Shown: positions 1-8,601 of the stretch, one piece after another | How the letters are laid out: each line of letters begins with the position of its first letter | How positions within the stretch are numbered: position 1 is the first letter of the stretch | NCBI RefSeq assembly: GCF_001425055.1 | Contig: NZ_LMDK01000017.1 | Location: forward strand, 321,502 to 385,501 | DNA: 64,000 bases | Reading direction: 5' to 3' | Source of the DNA: Pelomonas sp. Root1237 | GTDB lineage: Bacteria > Pseudomonadota > Gammaproteobacteria > Burkholderiales > Burkholderiaceae_C | Program-made: the position numbers and the translations under genes | Notes under the pieces: model-generated | Databases searched by the model: none | What the model was told of the DNA's origin: nothing | The model's input: the letters and a program-made list of their open reading frames with translations, nothing else

Positions 1-227
1 AGCACCGCCTCATGCCGCACATACATCGCGACGAAGAGGTCAGGATTGGGCAGCAGCGTGGCGAGCGCGTCGAGCCGGCCCAAGTCGCGATCAGCCTGCG
101 ACAGCAGGGTCTGCAGCGATCCGTCGATCTGCAGCGGCGGGTCAGGCGGCAAGGGCGCCGGGATAAAGGCCCGATAGCCCGTGGGCTGCTGCATCCAGCG
201 GCCGGCGCGCAGGGGTTGGTCGGCCAT
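1..227 (-). CDS. Fic family protein, N-terminal part (runs off the left edge)
   Basis: Only about 75 N-terminal residues are present. Reading leftwards from the ATG at 227, the protein has a basic, proline-rich start, the phrase FIPAPLPPDPPL, and then a helical stretch with LDALATLLPNPDLFVAMYVR. This matches the Fic_N domain that precedes the Fic core in many bacterial Fic proteins. The core motif HxFx(D/E)GNGRxxR would lie beyond the edge and cannot be checked. Members of the family usually AMPylate a target protein, and some carry a C-terminal helix-turn-helix. I chose this ATG because the Fic_N phrase begins close behind it; another ATG at 231 is out of frame. The upstream AT-rich region holds a direct repeat (274-302) that could control it. 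Confidence 0.72.
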   Translation of the reverse strand, partial: MADQPLRAGRWMQQPTGYRAFIPAPLPPDPPLQIDGSLQTLLSQADRDLGRLDALATLLPNPDLFVAMYVRHEAV

Positions 228-273
228 GCATCAGCTCCAGAACTTTGAACAAGCGGGCCGGATTGGACATCAT

Positions 274-302
274 GTTTAATATATCGGCCAGATCGTTTAA
301 TA
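274..302. promoter_or_regulatory. Direct repeat GTTTAATA x2, 21 bp apart, upstream of fic
   Basis: GTTTAATA occurs at 274-281 and again at 295-302, so the two copies start exactly 21 bp (two helical turns) apart. They lie in a small AT-rich island (about 262-308) inside very GC-rich DNA, 47-75 bp upstream of the fic start and just beyond the 3' end of pntB. Same-face spacing suggests a binding site for a dimeric or cooperative regulator, possibly autoregulatory. This is inference from sequence only. Confidence 0.4.
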
Positions 303-337
303 AGCAGTCTTCTGCGGCCGCCTTATCAAAGATCCGG

Positions 338-1813
338 CTACTCCACCGCCTTCAGCATGTCCTCGACCACCTTCTTCGCGTCGCCGAAGACCATCATGGT
401 CTTGTCCATGTAGAAGAGCTCGTTGTCCAGGCCCGCATAGCCCGCCGCCATCGAGCGCTTGTTGACGATGATGGTCTTGGCCTTGTAGGCCTCGAGGATG
501 GGCATGCCGTAGATGGCGCTGCCCTTCACATGGGCGGCGGGGTTCACGACGTCGTTGGCGCCCAGGATGATGGCCACGTCGACCTGGCCGAACTCGCCGT
601 TGATGTCTTCCATCTCGAAGACCTGGTCGTAGGGCACCTCGGCCTCGGCCAGCAGCACGTTCATATGGCCCGGCATGCGGCCCGCCACCGGGTGGATGGC
701 GTACTTGACGGTGATGCCCTTCTCGGTGAGCTTGGCGGCCAGTTCCTTCACTGCATGCTGGGCGCGCGCCACGGCCAGGCCGTAGCCCGGCACGATGACG
801 ACGCTCTCGGCATTGCCGAGCACGAAGGCCGCGTCGTCGGCGCTGCCGCTCTTGACCGGGCGTGCCTTGCCATCACCCACCGCGGCCGTGCCGGCCTCGC
901 CGCCGAAGCCGCCCAGGATCACGTTGAAGAACGAGCGGTTCATCGCCTTGCACATGATGTAGCTCAGGATCGCGCCCGAACTGCCCACCAGCGAACCGGC
1001 AATGATCAGCATCGCGTTGTTCAGGCTGAAGCCGATGCCCGCCGCCGCCCAGCCGGAGTAGCTGTTCAGCATGGACACGACGACCGGCATGTCCGCCCCG
1101 CCGATCGGGATGATCAGCAGCACGCCCAGCAGGAAGCCCAGCGCCACGATCAGACCGAAGTCGATGGGCGACTGCGAATGCCAGAAGCCAAACACGAAGA
1201 AGACCGACGCCAGGCCCAGCACGGCGTTCAGCGCATGTTGGCCCTTGAACGTGACCGGGGCGCCCTGGAACAGGCGGAACTTTGATCCGCCCGACAGCTT
1301 GCCCCAGGCGATGACCGACCCAGTGAAGGTGATGGCGCCGATGAAGGCGCCCAGGGCCAGTTCGATGCGGTTGCCGCCCGGGATGGGCGCCAGCGTGCGC
1401 GGGGCCACGCCATCCTCCGGCGGGATGGCGGCCAGGGCCGCATCCATGGCCGGCGTGATGCCGAAGGCCGCGGGCTCTGCGACCGCCGCCACCGCGATGG
1501 CCACGGCCGCCAAGCCGATCATGCTGTGAAAGAAGGCGACCAGCTCGGGCATCTTGGTCATTTCGACCGTCTTGGCCCGCCAGGCGCCGTAGCCGCCACC
1601 GACGACCAGGCCCAGCAGCACCCACGCCAGGCCCAGGCCCGAGCCGGCCAGCTTGACGATGAGGGCCGCCGTCGTGAGCACGGCGATGGCCATGCCGACC
1701 ATGCCGAAGAGATTGCCGCGGATGGACGTCGTCGGGTGCGACAGGCCCTTGAGCGCCTGGATGAAGCAGACGCTGGCGATCAGGTAGAGCAACGTGACGA
1801 GATTGAGGCTCAT
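338..1813 (-). CDS. pntB: NAD(P) transhydrogenase (Re/Si-specific), beta subunit
   Basis: The 491-residue product is the NADP(H)-binding and membrane subunit of the proton-pumping transhydrogenase (NADH + NADP+ + H+out to NAD+ + NADPH + H+in). The N-terminal ~290 residues are a series of membrane helices. The C-terminal ~180 residues form domain III, with the family motif VPGYGLAVARAQHAV that holds NADP(H). The length is slightly above E. coli PntB (462). It is the last gene of a three-gene operon: its ATG lies inside the last codons of pntAb (4-bp ATGA overlap), which argues for translational coupling. No odd residues were noticed. Confidence 0.97.
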   Translation of the reverse strand: MSLNLVTLLYLIASVCFIQALKGLSHPTTSIRGNLFGMVGMAIAVLTTAALIVKLAGSGLGLAWVLLGLVVGGGYGAWRAKTVEMTKMPELVAFFHSMIGLAAVAIAVAAVAEPAAFGITPAMDAALAAIPPEDGVAPRTLAPIPGGNRIELALGAFIGAITFTGSVIAWGKLSGGSKFRLFQGAPVTFKGQHALNAVLGLASVFFVFGFWHSQSPIDFGLIVALGFLLGVLLIIPIGGADMPVVVSMLNSYSGWAAAGIGFSLNNAMLIIAGSLVGSSGAILSYIMCKAMNRSFFNVILGGFGGEAGTAAVGDGKARPVKSGSADDAAFVLGNAESVVIVPGYGLAVARAQHAVKELAAKLTEKGITVKYAIHPVAGRMPGHMNVLLAEAEVPYDQVFEMEDINGEFGQVDVAIILGANDVVNPAAHVKGSAIYGMPILEAYKAKTIIVNKRSMAAGYAGLDNELFYMDKTMMVFGDAKKVVEDMLKAVE

Positions 1814-2133
1814 TGCTTGGCCTCCACGTTGGTCTTCTTTTCCTTCTTCTTGAACATCTCCAGCATCCGCCGCGTGACGAGGAAGCCGCCAAAGATGTTG
1901 ACCGCGGCCAGCGCCACGGCCAGCACGCCCATGCCCTTGGCAAACGGCGTCTCGGTCAGCGCCGCGGCCATCATGGCGCCGACGATGACGATGGCCGAGA
2001 TCGCGTTGGTGACGGCCATCAGCGGCGTATGCAGCGCGGGCGTCACCGTCCAGACGACGTGGTAGCCCACGTAGATGGCCAGCACGAAGATGATCAGGTT
2101 GATGATGGTGTGGTCAACGATTTCCATGGTCAT
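1810..2133 (-). CDS. pntAb: NAD(P) transhydrogenase alpha subunit, membrane part (alpha-2)
   Basis: The 107-residue protein has three strongly hydrophobic segments (about 10-27, 36-58 and 65-87) and a lysine-rich tail. It corresponds to the C-terminal membrane domain of single-chain PntA, here a separate gene as in Rhodospirillum and many proteobacteria. It pairs with PntAa (NAD-binding) and PntB to form the proton channel. The start at 2133 overlaps the pntAa stop by 4 bp; an alternative Met two codons later is equally possible. It overlaps pntB by 4 bp at its own 3' end, so all three subunits are probably made from one coupled message. Confidence 0.95.
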   Translation of the reverse strand: MTMEIVDHTIINLIIFVLAIYVGYHVVWTVTPALHTPLMAVTNAISAIVIVGAMMAAALTETPFAKGMGVLAVALAAVNIFGGFLVTRRMLEMFKKKEKKTNVEAKQ

Positions 2134-3245
2134 GCCCTCGTGACTTGGCCGTCTTGCGTGACGCGGCAGGCCGCGACGATGTCGTCATCCAAAGGCACGT
2201 TGAAGGTGCCTTCCTTGGTGATGACGAGCTTCAGGAAGTCCAGCACGTTGCGCGCGTACAGCGCCGACGCGTCGGCCGCCACAAGGGCCGGCAGATTGGT
2301 CTCGCCGACGATGACGACGCCGTACTTGGTGACCGTCTTGCCAGCTTCCGTCAGCGGGCAGTTGCCGCCCGCGGGTGCGGCGATGTCAACGATGACCGAG
2401 CCGGGCTTCATGGCCTTGACCATGTCCTCGGTGACCAGCACCGGCGCGGCGCGGCCGGGGATCAACGCCGTCGTGACGACGATGTCGGCCGCTGCCACGC
2501 GCTTGGCGACCTCGGCTTTCTGCCGGTCCAGCCAGCTCTGCGGCATGGGCCGTGCGTAGCCGCCCACACCCTCGGCCGCTTCCTTCTCCTCGGCCGTCTC
2601 GTAGGGCACGTCGATGAACTTGCCACCGAGGGACTCGACCTGCTCCTTCACCGAGGGCCGCACATCGCTGGCCTCGATGACGGCGCCCAGCCGCTTGGCC
2701 GTCGCAATCGCCTGCAGGCCCGCGACACCGACGCCGAGGATGACGACGCGCGCCGCCTTCACGGTGCCGGCCGCCGTCATCAGCATCGGGAAGAAGCGCT
2801 GGTAGCGGTCCGCCGCGATCATGACGGCCTTGTAGCCGGCGATGTTGGCCTGGGACGAGAGCACGTCCATGCTCTGAGCGCGCGTCGTGCGCGGTGCGGC
2901 TTCCAGCGCAAAGCTGGTCAGGCCCGCACCGGCCATGGCCGTGAGGCCGTCGCGGTCGAAGGGGTTGAGCATGCCGACCAGGGCCGTGCCGGGTTTCATC
3001 AGCGGCAGTTCGTCGGCGCCGGGAGCGCGCACCTTCAGCACCAGTTCGCTGCCAAGGGCCGCGGCCTGGTCGACGATCTCGCAGCCCAGGGCTTCGTAGG
3101 CTGCATCTGTGACGCTGGCCGCGACGCCAGCGCCTGATTCGATGCGCAGTGTGTGGCCGGCGGCCTTCAGCTTCTTGGCCGTCTCTGGCGTCACAGCCAC
3201 ACGGGTCTCTCCGGCCGCGCGTTCGCGCGGTACGCCGATCTGCAT
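2130..3245 (-). CDS. pntAa: NAD(P) transhydrogenase alpha subunit, NAD-binding part (alpha-1)
   Basis: This 371-residue soluble subunit is related to alanine dehydrogenase and binds NAD(H) in the cytoplasm. The N-terminal catalytic domain starts MQIGVPRERAAGETRVAVTP, and a Rossmann fold follows with VILGVGVAGLQA and the acidic strand end EASDVR. It is the first gene of the pntAa-pntAb-pntB operon and has a good ribosome-binding sequence (GGAGGAG, 9-10 bases before the ATG). The short gap to the divergent NUDIX gene (3246-3327) must hold promoters for both directions; I found no clear -35/-10 pair there. The complex supplies NADPH at the expense of the proton gradient. Confidence 0.97.
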   Translation of the reverse strand: MQIGVPRERAAGETRVAVTPETAKKLKAAGHTLRIESGAGVAASVTDAAYEALGCEIVDQAAALGSELVLKVRAPGADELPLMKPGTALVGMLNPFDRDGLTAMAGAGLTSFALEAAPRTTRAQSMDVLSSQANIAGYKAVMIAADRYQRFFPMLMTAAGTVKAARVVILGVGVAGLQAIATAKRLGAVIEASDVRPSVKEQVESLGGKFIDVPYETAEEKEAAEGVGGYARPMPQSWLDRQKAEVAKRVAAADIVVTTALIPGRAAPVLVTEDMVKAMKPGSVIVDIAAPAGGNCPLTEAGKTVTKYGVVIVGETNLPALVAADASALYARNVLDFLKLVITKEGTFNVPLDDDIVAACRVTQDGQVTRA

Positions 3246-3327
3246 GGGTTCTCCTCCGGGGAACGGGGTCGCGGCAGCTTACACAATGCTTGCGCCACCC
3301 CAGTGCGGGATTTCGATTGGAGGTTTC

Positions 3328-3825
3328 ATGACTGCCACAGACCGGTTTCGTCCCAGCGTCACTGTCGCCGCGGTGATTGCCCGCGCCGGGCGCTATCTGC
3401 TGGTTGAGGAAGAGACGCCCGAGGGTTTGATGCTGAACAACCCGGCAGGCCATCTGGAGCTGGGCGAAAGCGCCATCGAGGCCGTCGTGCGCGAGGCGCT
3501 GGAGGAAACGATGCGCGCCTTCGTGCCCGAGTCATTTCTGGGCGTCTACATGGCGCGATTCGTGCGGCCGGCGCGATTAGAGGATGTCACCTATGTGCGG
3601 CTGGCCTTCAGCGGCTCGGTCGGCGAGGAGATCGCCGGGCGCGCGCTGGACGAGGGCATACGCCGCACGCTGTGGATGAGCGAGGCCGAGCTGGCCGCCT
3701 GCGAGGACCGGCACCGCAGCCCGCTGGTGCTGCAGTGCGTGCGCGACCACGCGGCCGGGCGGCGGCTGCCGCTGGAGACGGTGTTCAATCATGTGTCGCT
3801 GCAAGCGCCGCTGCTGAAGGGCTGA
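3328..3825 (+). CDS. NUDIX hydrolase
   Basis: The 165-residue protein carries a NUDIX box beginning at Gly41: G-x5-E47-x7-R55-E56-x2-E59-E60. The glycine normally found two residues after the paired glutamates is replaced by Met62; the metal-binding glutamates are intact, so activity is likely. These enzymes cleave nucleoside diphosphates linked to another group; the substrate here is unknown. The open frame extends upstream to 3109, but that part overlaps pntAa. The ATG at 3328 has GGAGG nine bases before it and starts the typical strand phrase PSVTVAAVI. A NUDIX gene just before mnmA is common in betaproteobacteria. Confidence 0.9.
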   Translation: MTATDRFRPSVTVAAVIARAGRYLLVEEETPEGLMLNNPAGHLELGESAIEAVVREALEETMRAFVPESFLGVYMARFVRPARLEDVTYVRLAFSGSVGEEIAGRALDEGIRRTLWMSEAELAACEDRHRSPLVLQCVRDHAAGRRLPLETVFNHVSLQAPLLKG

Positions 3826-3837
3826 GAATCCCGCGCC

Positions 3838-4539
3838 ATGACGACCCCTGACTTCATCGAGCTCTACGACCAGGCGCTCAGTCCCGACGCCTGCCGCGCG
3901 CTCGTCGAGCGCTTCAAGGCCAGCACCCGCGTCCAGCGGGGCGAGACCGGCAGCGGCGTCGATGTCAGCATGAAGGACAGCTGGGACATCGCCATCAGCC
4001 GCCACCCCGAGTGGGCCGATGCCTGCGCCCAGCTCAACGACGCCGTCATCCAGGGCTTCAAGCACTATCTGCGCCGCTATGCCCATCTGGCGCTGGCACC
4101 GTTGAAGCTGCAGATGCAACGGCCCGATGGCAGCCAGGCCCTGCTGGATGCCGACGGCGCCGCTGCGCTGAGCGACGAGCTGCTGATGGGCCTGATCGCC
4201 AAGGTCTTCCGCCCCGGCGCCATCAATCTGCAGCGCTACCAGGCCGACCAGGGCGGCTACCCCTACTGGCACTGCGAGCAATACCCCAGGCTTGACCAGG
4301 GCGAGGCCCTGCACCGCGCGGTGCTGTGGACGATCTACCTGAACGACGACTTCGCCGAGGGCGAGACGGAATTCCTCTACCAGGGCCGCAAGATCGTGCC
4401 GCGCACCGGCAGCCTGCTGATCGCGCCGGGCGGCTTCACGCACACCCATCGTGGCAACCGGCCCAAGGGCGGGGACAAGTACATCGCCACAAGCTGGGTG
4501 CTCTACCAGCGCGCTGAAAGCCTGTTTGCCCAAGGCTGA
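3838..4539 (+). CDS. 2-oxoglutarate/Fe(II)-dependent dioxygenase, prolyl-4-hydroxylase-like
   Basis: The 233-residue product ends in a double-stranded beta-helix typical of 2OG-Fe(II) oxygenases. Candidate iron ligands are H145 and E147 in YPYWHCEQYP (HxE instead of the usual HxD) and a distal histidine in GGFTHTHRGN (H202 or H204), followed by K214 in GDKYIATSW, in the region that binds 2-oxoglutarate in the family. The phrase LNDDFAEGETEFL is typical of P4H-like bacterial members. The substrate is unknown. The gene starts 13 bp after the NUDIX stop and ends 25 bp before mnmA, so the three may share a transcript. Confidence 0.85.
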   Translation: MTTPDFIELYDQALSPDACRALVERFKASTRVQRGETGSGVDVSMKDSWDIAISRHPEWADACAQLNDAVIQGFKHYLRRYAHLALAPLKLQMQRPDGSQALLDADGAAALSDELLMGLIAKVFRPGAINLQRYQADQGGYPYWHCEQYPRLDQGEALHRAVLWTIYLNDDFAEGETEFLYQGRKIVPRTGSLLIAPGGFTHTHRGNRPKGGDKYIATSWVLYQRAESLFAQG

Positions 4540-4563
4540 AGGAGCCTTTGGGACAATCGCCCC

Positions 4564-5697
4564 ATGAGTTCCGCAGAAAAGAAACACCGAGCTAAACATC
4601 GAGTGGTGGTCGGCCTGTCCGGCGGCGTGGACTCGGCCGTGACCGCCCACCTGCTGAAACAGCAAGGCCATGAGGTCATCGGCATCTTCATGAAGAACTG
4701 GGAAGACGATGACGATGACGAGTACTGCTCGACACGCCAGGACTTCCTGGACGCCGCCTCGGTGGCCGATGTGCTGGGCATCGAGATCGAGCACGTCAAC
4801 TTCGCCGCCGAGTACAAGGACCGCGTTTTCGAGAGCTTTCTGCGCGAGTACCAGGCCGGCCGCACGCCCAACCCCGATGTACTGTGCAATGCCGAGATCA
4901 AGTTCAAGGCGTTTCTGGACCACGCGATGCGGCTTGGTGCCGAAAAGATCGCGACCGGGCATTACGCCCGCGTTCGAGAAGTGGATGGCGAGTTCCAGCT
5001 CCTCAAGGGCCTGGATCCGCTGAAGGACCAGAGCTACTTCCTGCACCGCCTGTCGCAGGCGCAGCTCAGCAAGACGATGTTCCCGGTCGGCGACTTGCCC
5101 AAGACCGAGGTGCGGCGCATTGCCGCCGAGATCGCGCTGCCCAACGCGAAGAAGAAGGACTCGACCGGCATCTGCTTCATCGGCGAGCGGCCCTTCCGCG
5201 AGTTCCTGAACAAATACCTGTCGCACCAGCCCGGGCCCATCAAGGACGAGCGCGGCCGCAAGCTGGGCGAGCACGTGGGCTTGAGTTTCTACACGCTGGG
5301 CCAGCGCCAGGGCCTGGGCATTGGCGGCGTGAAGGAGAAGGGTTCCCAGCGCGGTGGCGGCGAGCATGAGCCCTGGTTCGTGGCGGCCAAGGACATTCCG
5401 AGCAACACGCTTGTCGTCGTGCAAGGCCACGGCCACCCGCTGCTGCAAAGCCCGGCCCTGGTCGCTGATGACCTGAGCTGGGTCGCAGGGCGCGCGCCGT
5501 CCACCGGCGAAGCGGCGGCCAAGACGCGTTATCGCCAGGCCGATGCACCCTGCAGCGTGGGCTTCGACGCGAGCGGCCACCTGACGCTGCGCTTCCCCGA
5601 CCCGCAATGGGCCGTCACGCCCGGGCAGAGCGCCGTGGTTTACGACGGCGACGTGTGCCTGGGCGGCGGCGTCATCTCGGCCGCCCTCCCGGAATGA
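4564..5697 (+). CDS. mnmA: tRNA-specific 2-thiouridylase
   Basis: MnmA adds sulfur to U34 of tRNAs for Lys, Glu and Gln, using ATP and sulfur relayed from IscS/Tus proteins. The 377-residue protein has the PP-loop motif SGGVDS (19-24), the catalytic Cys108 in [12 protein letters not shown] and the second catalytic Cys204 in [10 protein letters not shown], all in the expected positions. The run of acidic residues after KNWE (D48-D52) is typical of the family. The start at 4564 fits the family length; the first ~12 residues are basic and variable. The stop codon overlaps the start of the sensor kinase gene (ATGA), an unusual partner for mnmA. Confidence 0.97.
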   Translation: MSSAEKKHRAKHRVVVGLSGGVDSAVTAHLLKQQGHEVIGIFMKNWEDDDDDEYCSTRQDFLDAASVADVLGIEIEHVNFAAEYKDRVFESFLREYQAGRTPNPDVLCNAEIKFKAFLDHAMRLGAEKIATGHYARVREVDGEFQLLKGLDPLKDQSYFLHRLSQAQLSKTMFPVGDLPKTEVRRIAAEIALPNAKKKDSTGICFIGERPFREFLNKYLSHQPGPIKDERGRKLGEHVGLSFYTLGQRQGLGIGGVKEKGSQRGGGEHEPWFVAAKDIPSNTLVVVQGHGHPLLQSPALVADDLSWVAGRAPSTGEAAAKTRYRQADAPCSVGFDASGHLTLRFPDPQWAVTPGQSAVVYDGDVCLGGGVISAALPE

Positions 5698-6923
5698 CGA
5701 AGTTCGACCGCCTGCTCGCCCGCCTGGCCGAGCCGGGCGTCGTGCTGCGCCTGGCGGCGCTGGTGGTCTGCGCGATGGAGCTGGTCAGCGCCGGCTCGGC
5801 GCTGCTGGGCGCGCGCACCGAGCCCTACGACGGCCTGGTCGCCTGGCTCTGGCGCCAGCTCGGTGGTGATGTCAACGACCGCAGCCTCGTCGTCATCTGC
5901 GTGCTGCTGCTGGTGGCCTTCGTCGCCCTGATCTTCCGGCTCGCACGCCAGGGCCAGACCGCGCTGCCGGTGAACCAGCGCCTGGCTTGGCTGCTGCTTG
6001 TCGACCTGCTGGCCTTCGGCGTGACGCCGGGCCTGCCCTTCCTCGTCACGGCGCTGGGCGCCGTCGTGCTGCCGGCACGGCTGGCCCTGGGTTTTGCGAC
6101 CGCCCAGGTGTTGCTGAACACCGGCATCTATGTCTACGCGTCGACGACGGCCTGGCTGGACCAGTTCGGCATGCTGTTCGCCATGCTGGCCCTGCACGGC
6201 CTGGCCTTTGGTCTCGGGCGCATGGCTGCCGCCGAAGGCGAGAAGCGCCGTTGGTTGCAGGCCGTGCTGGCAGAGCAGATGTCGGGCGAGCACCTGCTGG
6301 CCGAACAGATGCGCTACAACGAGCGCATGCAGATCGCCCGCGAGCTGCACGACCTGATGGGCCACCACCTGACGGCACTCAACCTGCAGTTGCAGCTCGG
6401 TGGCGCCTTGCTGGCGCGCGAAGACACCTCGGGCGCGGGCCAGGCGATGGGGCGCGCCGAGGGCGTGGCCGCGCAGTTGCTGGCGGACGTGCGCGAGGCC
6501 GTGTCGCAGCAGCGCAGCTCGCAGCGCATCGACCTGTCCGCCGCGCTGCAGGCCCTGGCCGAGGGCATTGCCAGCATGCGCATCGAGCTGACGCTGGACG
6601 ACGCCGCCCGCGATCTCGGTCCGCGGGCAGCCCACGCGCTGCTGCGCTGCGTGCAGGAAGGCGTGACCAACAGCGTGCGCCACGCCGGCGCGCGTCGCGT
6701 GCAGGTGGAGCTGCGCGGGCTAGGGGAAGGACGGGATGAGGTCACCGTCAGCATCGACGATGATGGGCGAGGCGCGCCGAACTGGCAGACCGGCCGTGCC
6801 GAGGGCTTTGGCAATGGCCTCTCGGGCATGGCCGAGCGCATGACCGAGCTGGGTGGGCAGATGTGCGTGACGCGCACCAGCCCGGGATTTCGAATCGAGT
6901 TGAGATGTCCACGATGGGTGTGA
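5694..6923 (+). CDS. Sensor histidine kinase, NarL/DesK (HisKA_3) type
   Basis: The 409-residue protein begins with about six membrane helices (residues 15-180) with hardly any extracytoplasmic domain, followed by a short coiled linker and the dimerisation motif [20 protein letters not shown] with the phospho-acceptor His219. A HATPase domain follows, with the N-box [14 protein letters not shown] and DDDGRG. The start ATG at 5694 overlaps the mnmA stop by 4 bp; the open frame extends further upstream but only inside mnmA. Its 3' end overlaps the response-regulator gene by 19 bp, so the two are a cognate pair. The signal is unknown; the mostly membrane-embedded sensor resembles DesK-type kinases that sense the membrane. 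Confidence 0.93.
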   Translation: MTKFDRLLARLAEPGVVLRLAALVVCAMELVSAGSALLGARTEPYDGLVAWLWRQLGGDVNDRSLVVICVLLLVAFVALIFRLARQGQTALPVNQRLAWLLLVDLLAFGVTPGLPFLVTALGAVVLPARLALGFATAQVLLNTGIYVYASTTAWLDQFGMLFAMLALHGLAFGLGRMAAAEGEKRRWLQAVLAEQMSGEHLLAEQMRYNERMQIARELHDLMGHHLTALNLQLQLGGALLAREDTSGAGQAMGRAEGVAAQLLADVREAVSQQRSSQRIDLSAALQALAEGIASMRIELTLDDAARDLGPRAAHALLRCVQEGVTNSVRHAGARRVQVELRGLGEGRDEVTVSIDDDGRGAPNWQTGRAEGFGNGLSGMAERMTELGGQMCVTRTSPGFRIELRCPRWV

Positions 6924-7567
6924 TCAAGATCCTGCTGGTCGAGGACCAGCAACTGGTGCGTGAAGGCCTCAAGGGGTTGCTCGCGCTGCACGACGAGCTC
7001 AAGGTCGTCGGCGAGGCCAGCGATGGCGCCGAAGCGCTGGAGTGGCTGTCCGCGGCCCCCGCCGACGACATGCCCGATGTCATCCTGTCCGACATGCGCA
7101 TGCCGCGCCTGGACGGCATTGGCCTGATCCGCGCGCTGGCCGCGCGGGCCCTGCGGCTGCCGACCGTGCTGCTGACCACCTTCGACGACACCGCCGCCTT
7201 CGACGAGGCCGTGCGCGCCGGCGCCCGCGGCTTCCTGCTCAAGGCCATCAGCCCCGAGACGCTGGCCCAGGCCCTGCGCGACGTGCACGGCGGCGGCACC
7301 GCGCTGCGGCCGTCTCTCACCACACGCATGGAAGCCAAGGGTGGCGAGCGCGCCTTCACGGCGGCCGACCATCCGGACCCGTTGAGCCCGAAGGAGCTGC
7401 AGGTGCTGCGCCTGGTGGCCAGCGGCCGCAGCAACACCGAGATCGCCGGCCTGCTGGGTAACAGCGAAGGCGTCATCAAGAACCACTGCTCGGCCATCTT
7501 CTCCAAGATGGGCGTGAGGGACCGCACACAGGCGGTGCTGCGCGCTATCGATCTGGGCTGGATTTAG
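6905..7567 (+). CDS. Response regulator, NarL/LuxR type
   Basis: The 220-residue product has a receiver domain starting IKILLVEDQ, with the phospho-acceptor Asp63 in VILSDMRMP, the conserved Thr in LLTTFDD and Lys in GFLLKAIS. It ends in a LuxR-type helix-turn-helix (about 160-215) containing LSPKELQVLRLVASGRSNTEI. It partners the kinase directly upstream, whose stop lies 19 bp inside this gene. Starts at 6905 or 6914 are both possible. The 3' end overlaps the convergent CAP-protein gene by 23 bp, so the two mRNAs would be complementary there. Target genes cannot be deduced. Confidence 0.93.
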   Translation: MSTMGVIKILLVEDQQLVREGLKGLLALHDELKVVGEASDGAEALEWLSAAPADDMPDVILSDMRMPRLDGIGLIRALAARALRLPTVLLTTFDDTAAFDEAVRAGARGFLLKAISPETLAQALRDVHGGGTALRPSLTTRMEAKGGERAFTAADHPDPLSPKELQVLRLVASGRSNTEIAGLLGNSEGVIKNHCSAIFSKMGVRDRTQAVLRAIDLGWI

Positions 7568-8057
7568 GTCGCGTGGCGGGTGCTGCGAGATGCAGCACCC
7601 AGTAGCGCTGCAGCCGCCCCGGCCCTGTCACGCAGGCCAGGCCGAACTCCTGGAAGTCAACCGCCATCAGGTTCTCGCAATGCGCCGGGCTGGCCAGCCA
7701 TTGCGCCATGGCCTCGTCCAGGGTTTCCGGCCCGCCAGCCAGGTTCTCGCCGGCCGAGCGCATCAGATAGCCTGCCTCGCGCAGCCGCGTGCGCAGCGAG
7801 GTGCCTGCGGCGCCGACATGGTCGATGCGGTCGCGGGCGGCCAGTTCCTCGGCGTAGCGGCGGGCTGAGTCCGCCAGCACGGTGCTGGCGCGCAGGGCTG
7901 CCACGGCGGGCCAGACGCGCTCACCACAGGCCTGGGGCTGGGTGCGCAAGGCATTCAGCATGGCCTGGACTGCAGCGGCGTCGGGCTGGCAGCTCTGCTG
8001 GGCCACGGCGGGCGCCAGGGCAGTCAGGCCCAGCAACAGAGGCAACAAGGCTCGCAT
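7545..8057 (-). CDS. Secreted CAP-domain (SCP/PR-1-like) protein
   Basis: The 170-residue protein has a signal peptide (about 1-19, ending APAVAQ). The following CAP fold contains the family phrases YAEELAARDRIDHVG, SAGENLAGG, WLASPAHCENLM and FGLACV. The usual CAP histidine/glutamate set is recognisable (H in DHVG, E in GENLAG, H in SPAHCENL). Bacterial CAP proteins are exported, but their activity is mostly unknown. Four cysteines in the mature part could form disulfides. It converges on, and overlaps, the response-regulator gene by 23 bp and is divergent from the lipoprotein gene at 8109 with only 51 bp between them. Confidence 0.88.
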   Translation of the reverse strand: MRALLPLLLGLTALAPAVAQQSCQPDAAAVQAMLNALRTQPQACGERVWPAVAALRASTVLADSARRYAEELAARDRIDHVGAAGTSLRTRLREAGYLMRSAGENLAGGPETLDEAMAQWLASPAHCENLMAVDFQEFGLACVTGPGRLQRYWVLHLAAPATRPKSSPDR

Positions 8058-8108
8058 GGCCGAATCCTAGTTGTTGCCAAGCGCCGACGCGAAGCCCACC
8101 ATGGGGGC

Positions 8109-8528
8109 ATGAAACCCCACCGACTGCTCGCCCCCCTGCTCGCCTGGGCCGCCCTCGCCAGCTGCGCCCAGACGCCGCCCCCAGCCCCGACCACGCCGGC
8201 CGCTTCAGCCGCGGCCGAAACCGAGTCCGTCCGGCTCGGCCGCGAGCTGCGCGCGTTGATCGGCCCTGCGGCCTGCAAGGCAGACGCGCAGTGCCGCACC
8301 ATCGCCGTCGGCGCCAAGGCCTGCGGAGGTCCGGCCGGCTATCTGGCCTGGTCCAGCGAAAGCACGGACGCTCAACGTCTCGCCGAAATCGCCACTCGTC
8401 AGGCCCAGGCCCACAAGCGCGAGATTGAGGCCAGCGGCATGCTCTCCAACTGCGCGATGGTGGCCGACCCCGGTGCGGCCTGCGTGGCCGGGCGCTGCCA
8501 GCTGGCCACGCCCGCCAGCGCACGCTGA
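8109..8528 (+). CDS. Small hypothetical lipoprotein
   Basis: The 139-residue product has a lipoprotein signal peptide with the lipobox LASC (Cys19 becomes the lipidated residue), then a proline/alanine-rich linker and a small domain with five further cysteines (in AACKADAQC, AKACGGP, LSNCAM, AACVAGRC). A conserved phrase GAKACGGPAGYLAWS suggests a known family of proteobacterial hypothetical lipoproteins, but I cannot name a function. It is probably anchored in the outer membrane. The gene stands alone between a divergent CAP gene and the convergent protease gene, and shares a hairpin terminator region with the latter. Confidence 0.8.
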   Translation: MKPHRLLAPLLAWAALASCAQTPPPAPTTPAASAAAETESVRLGRELRALIGPAACKADAQCRTIAVGAKACGGPAGYLAWSSESTDAQRLAEIATRQAQAHKREIEASGMLSNCAMVADPGAACVAGRCQLATPASAR

Positions 8529-8545
8529 AAGTCGCACCTGCATAG

Positions 8546-8575
8546 AAAAAGCCGCAGGCCTTGCGGCCTGCGGCT
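8546..8575 (-). terminator. Rho-independent terminator of the protease gene
   Basis: An 11-bp perfect stem (8550-8560 with 8565-8575) closes a 4-nt loop TTGC. On the minus strand it is followed directly by TTTTT, the classic intrinsic terminator layout, 26 bp downstream of the protease stop. It probably also slows transcription arriving from the lipoprotein gene on the other strand. Confidence 0.88.
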
Positions 8576-8601
8576 TCGGGAGTGGCTGTAAAGCCTGCTG
8601 C

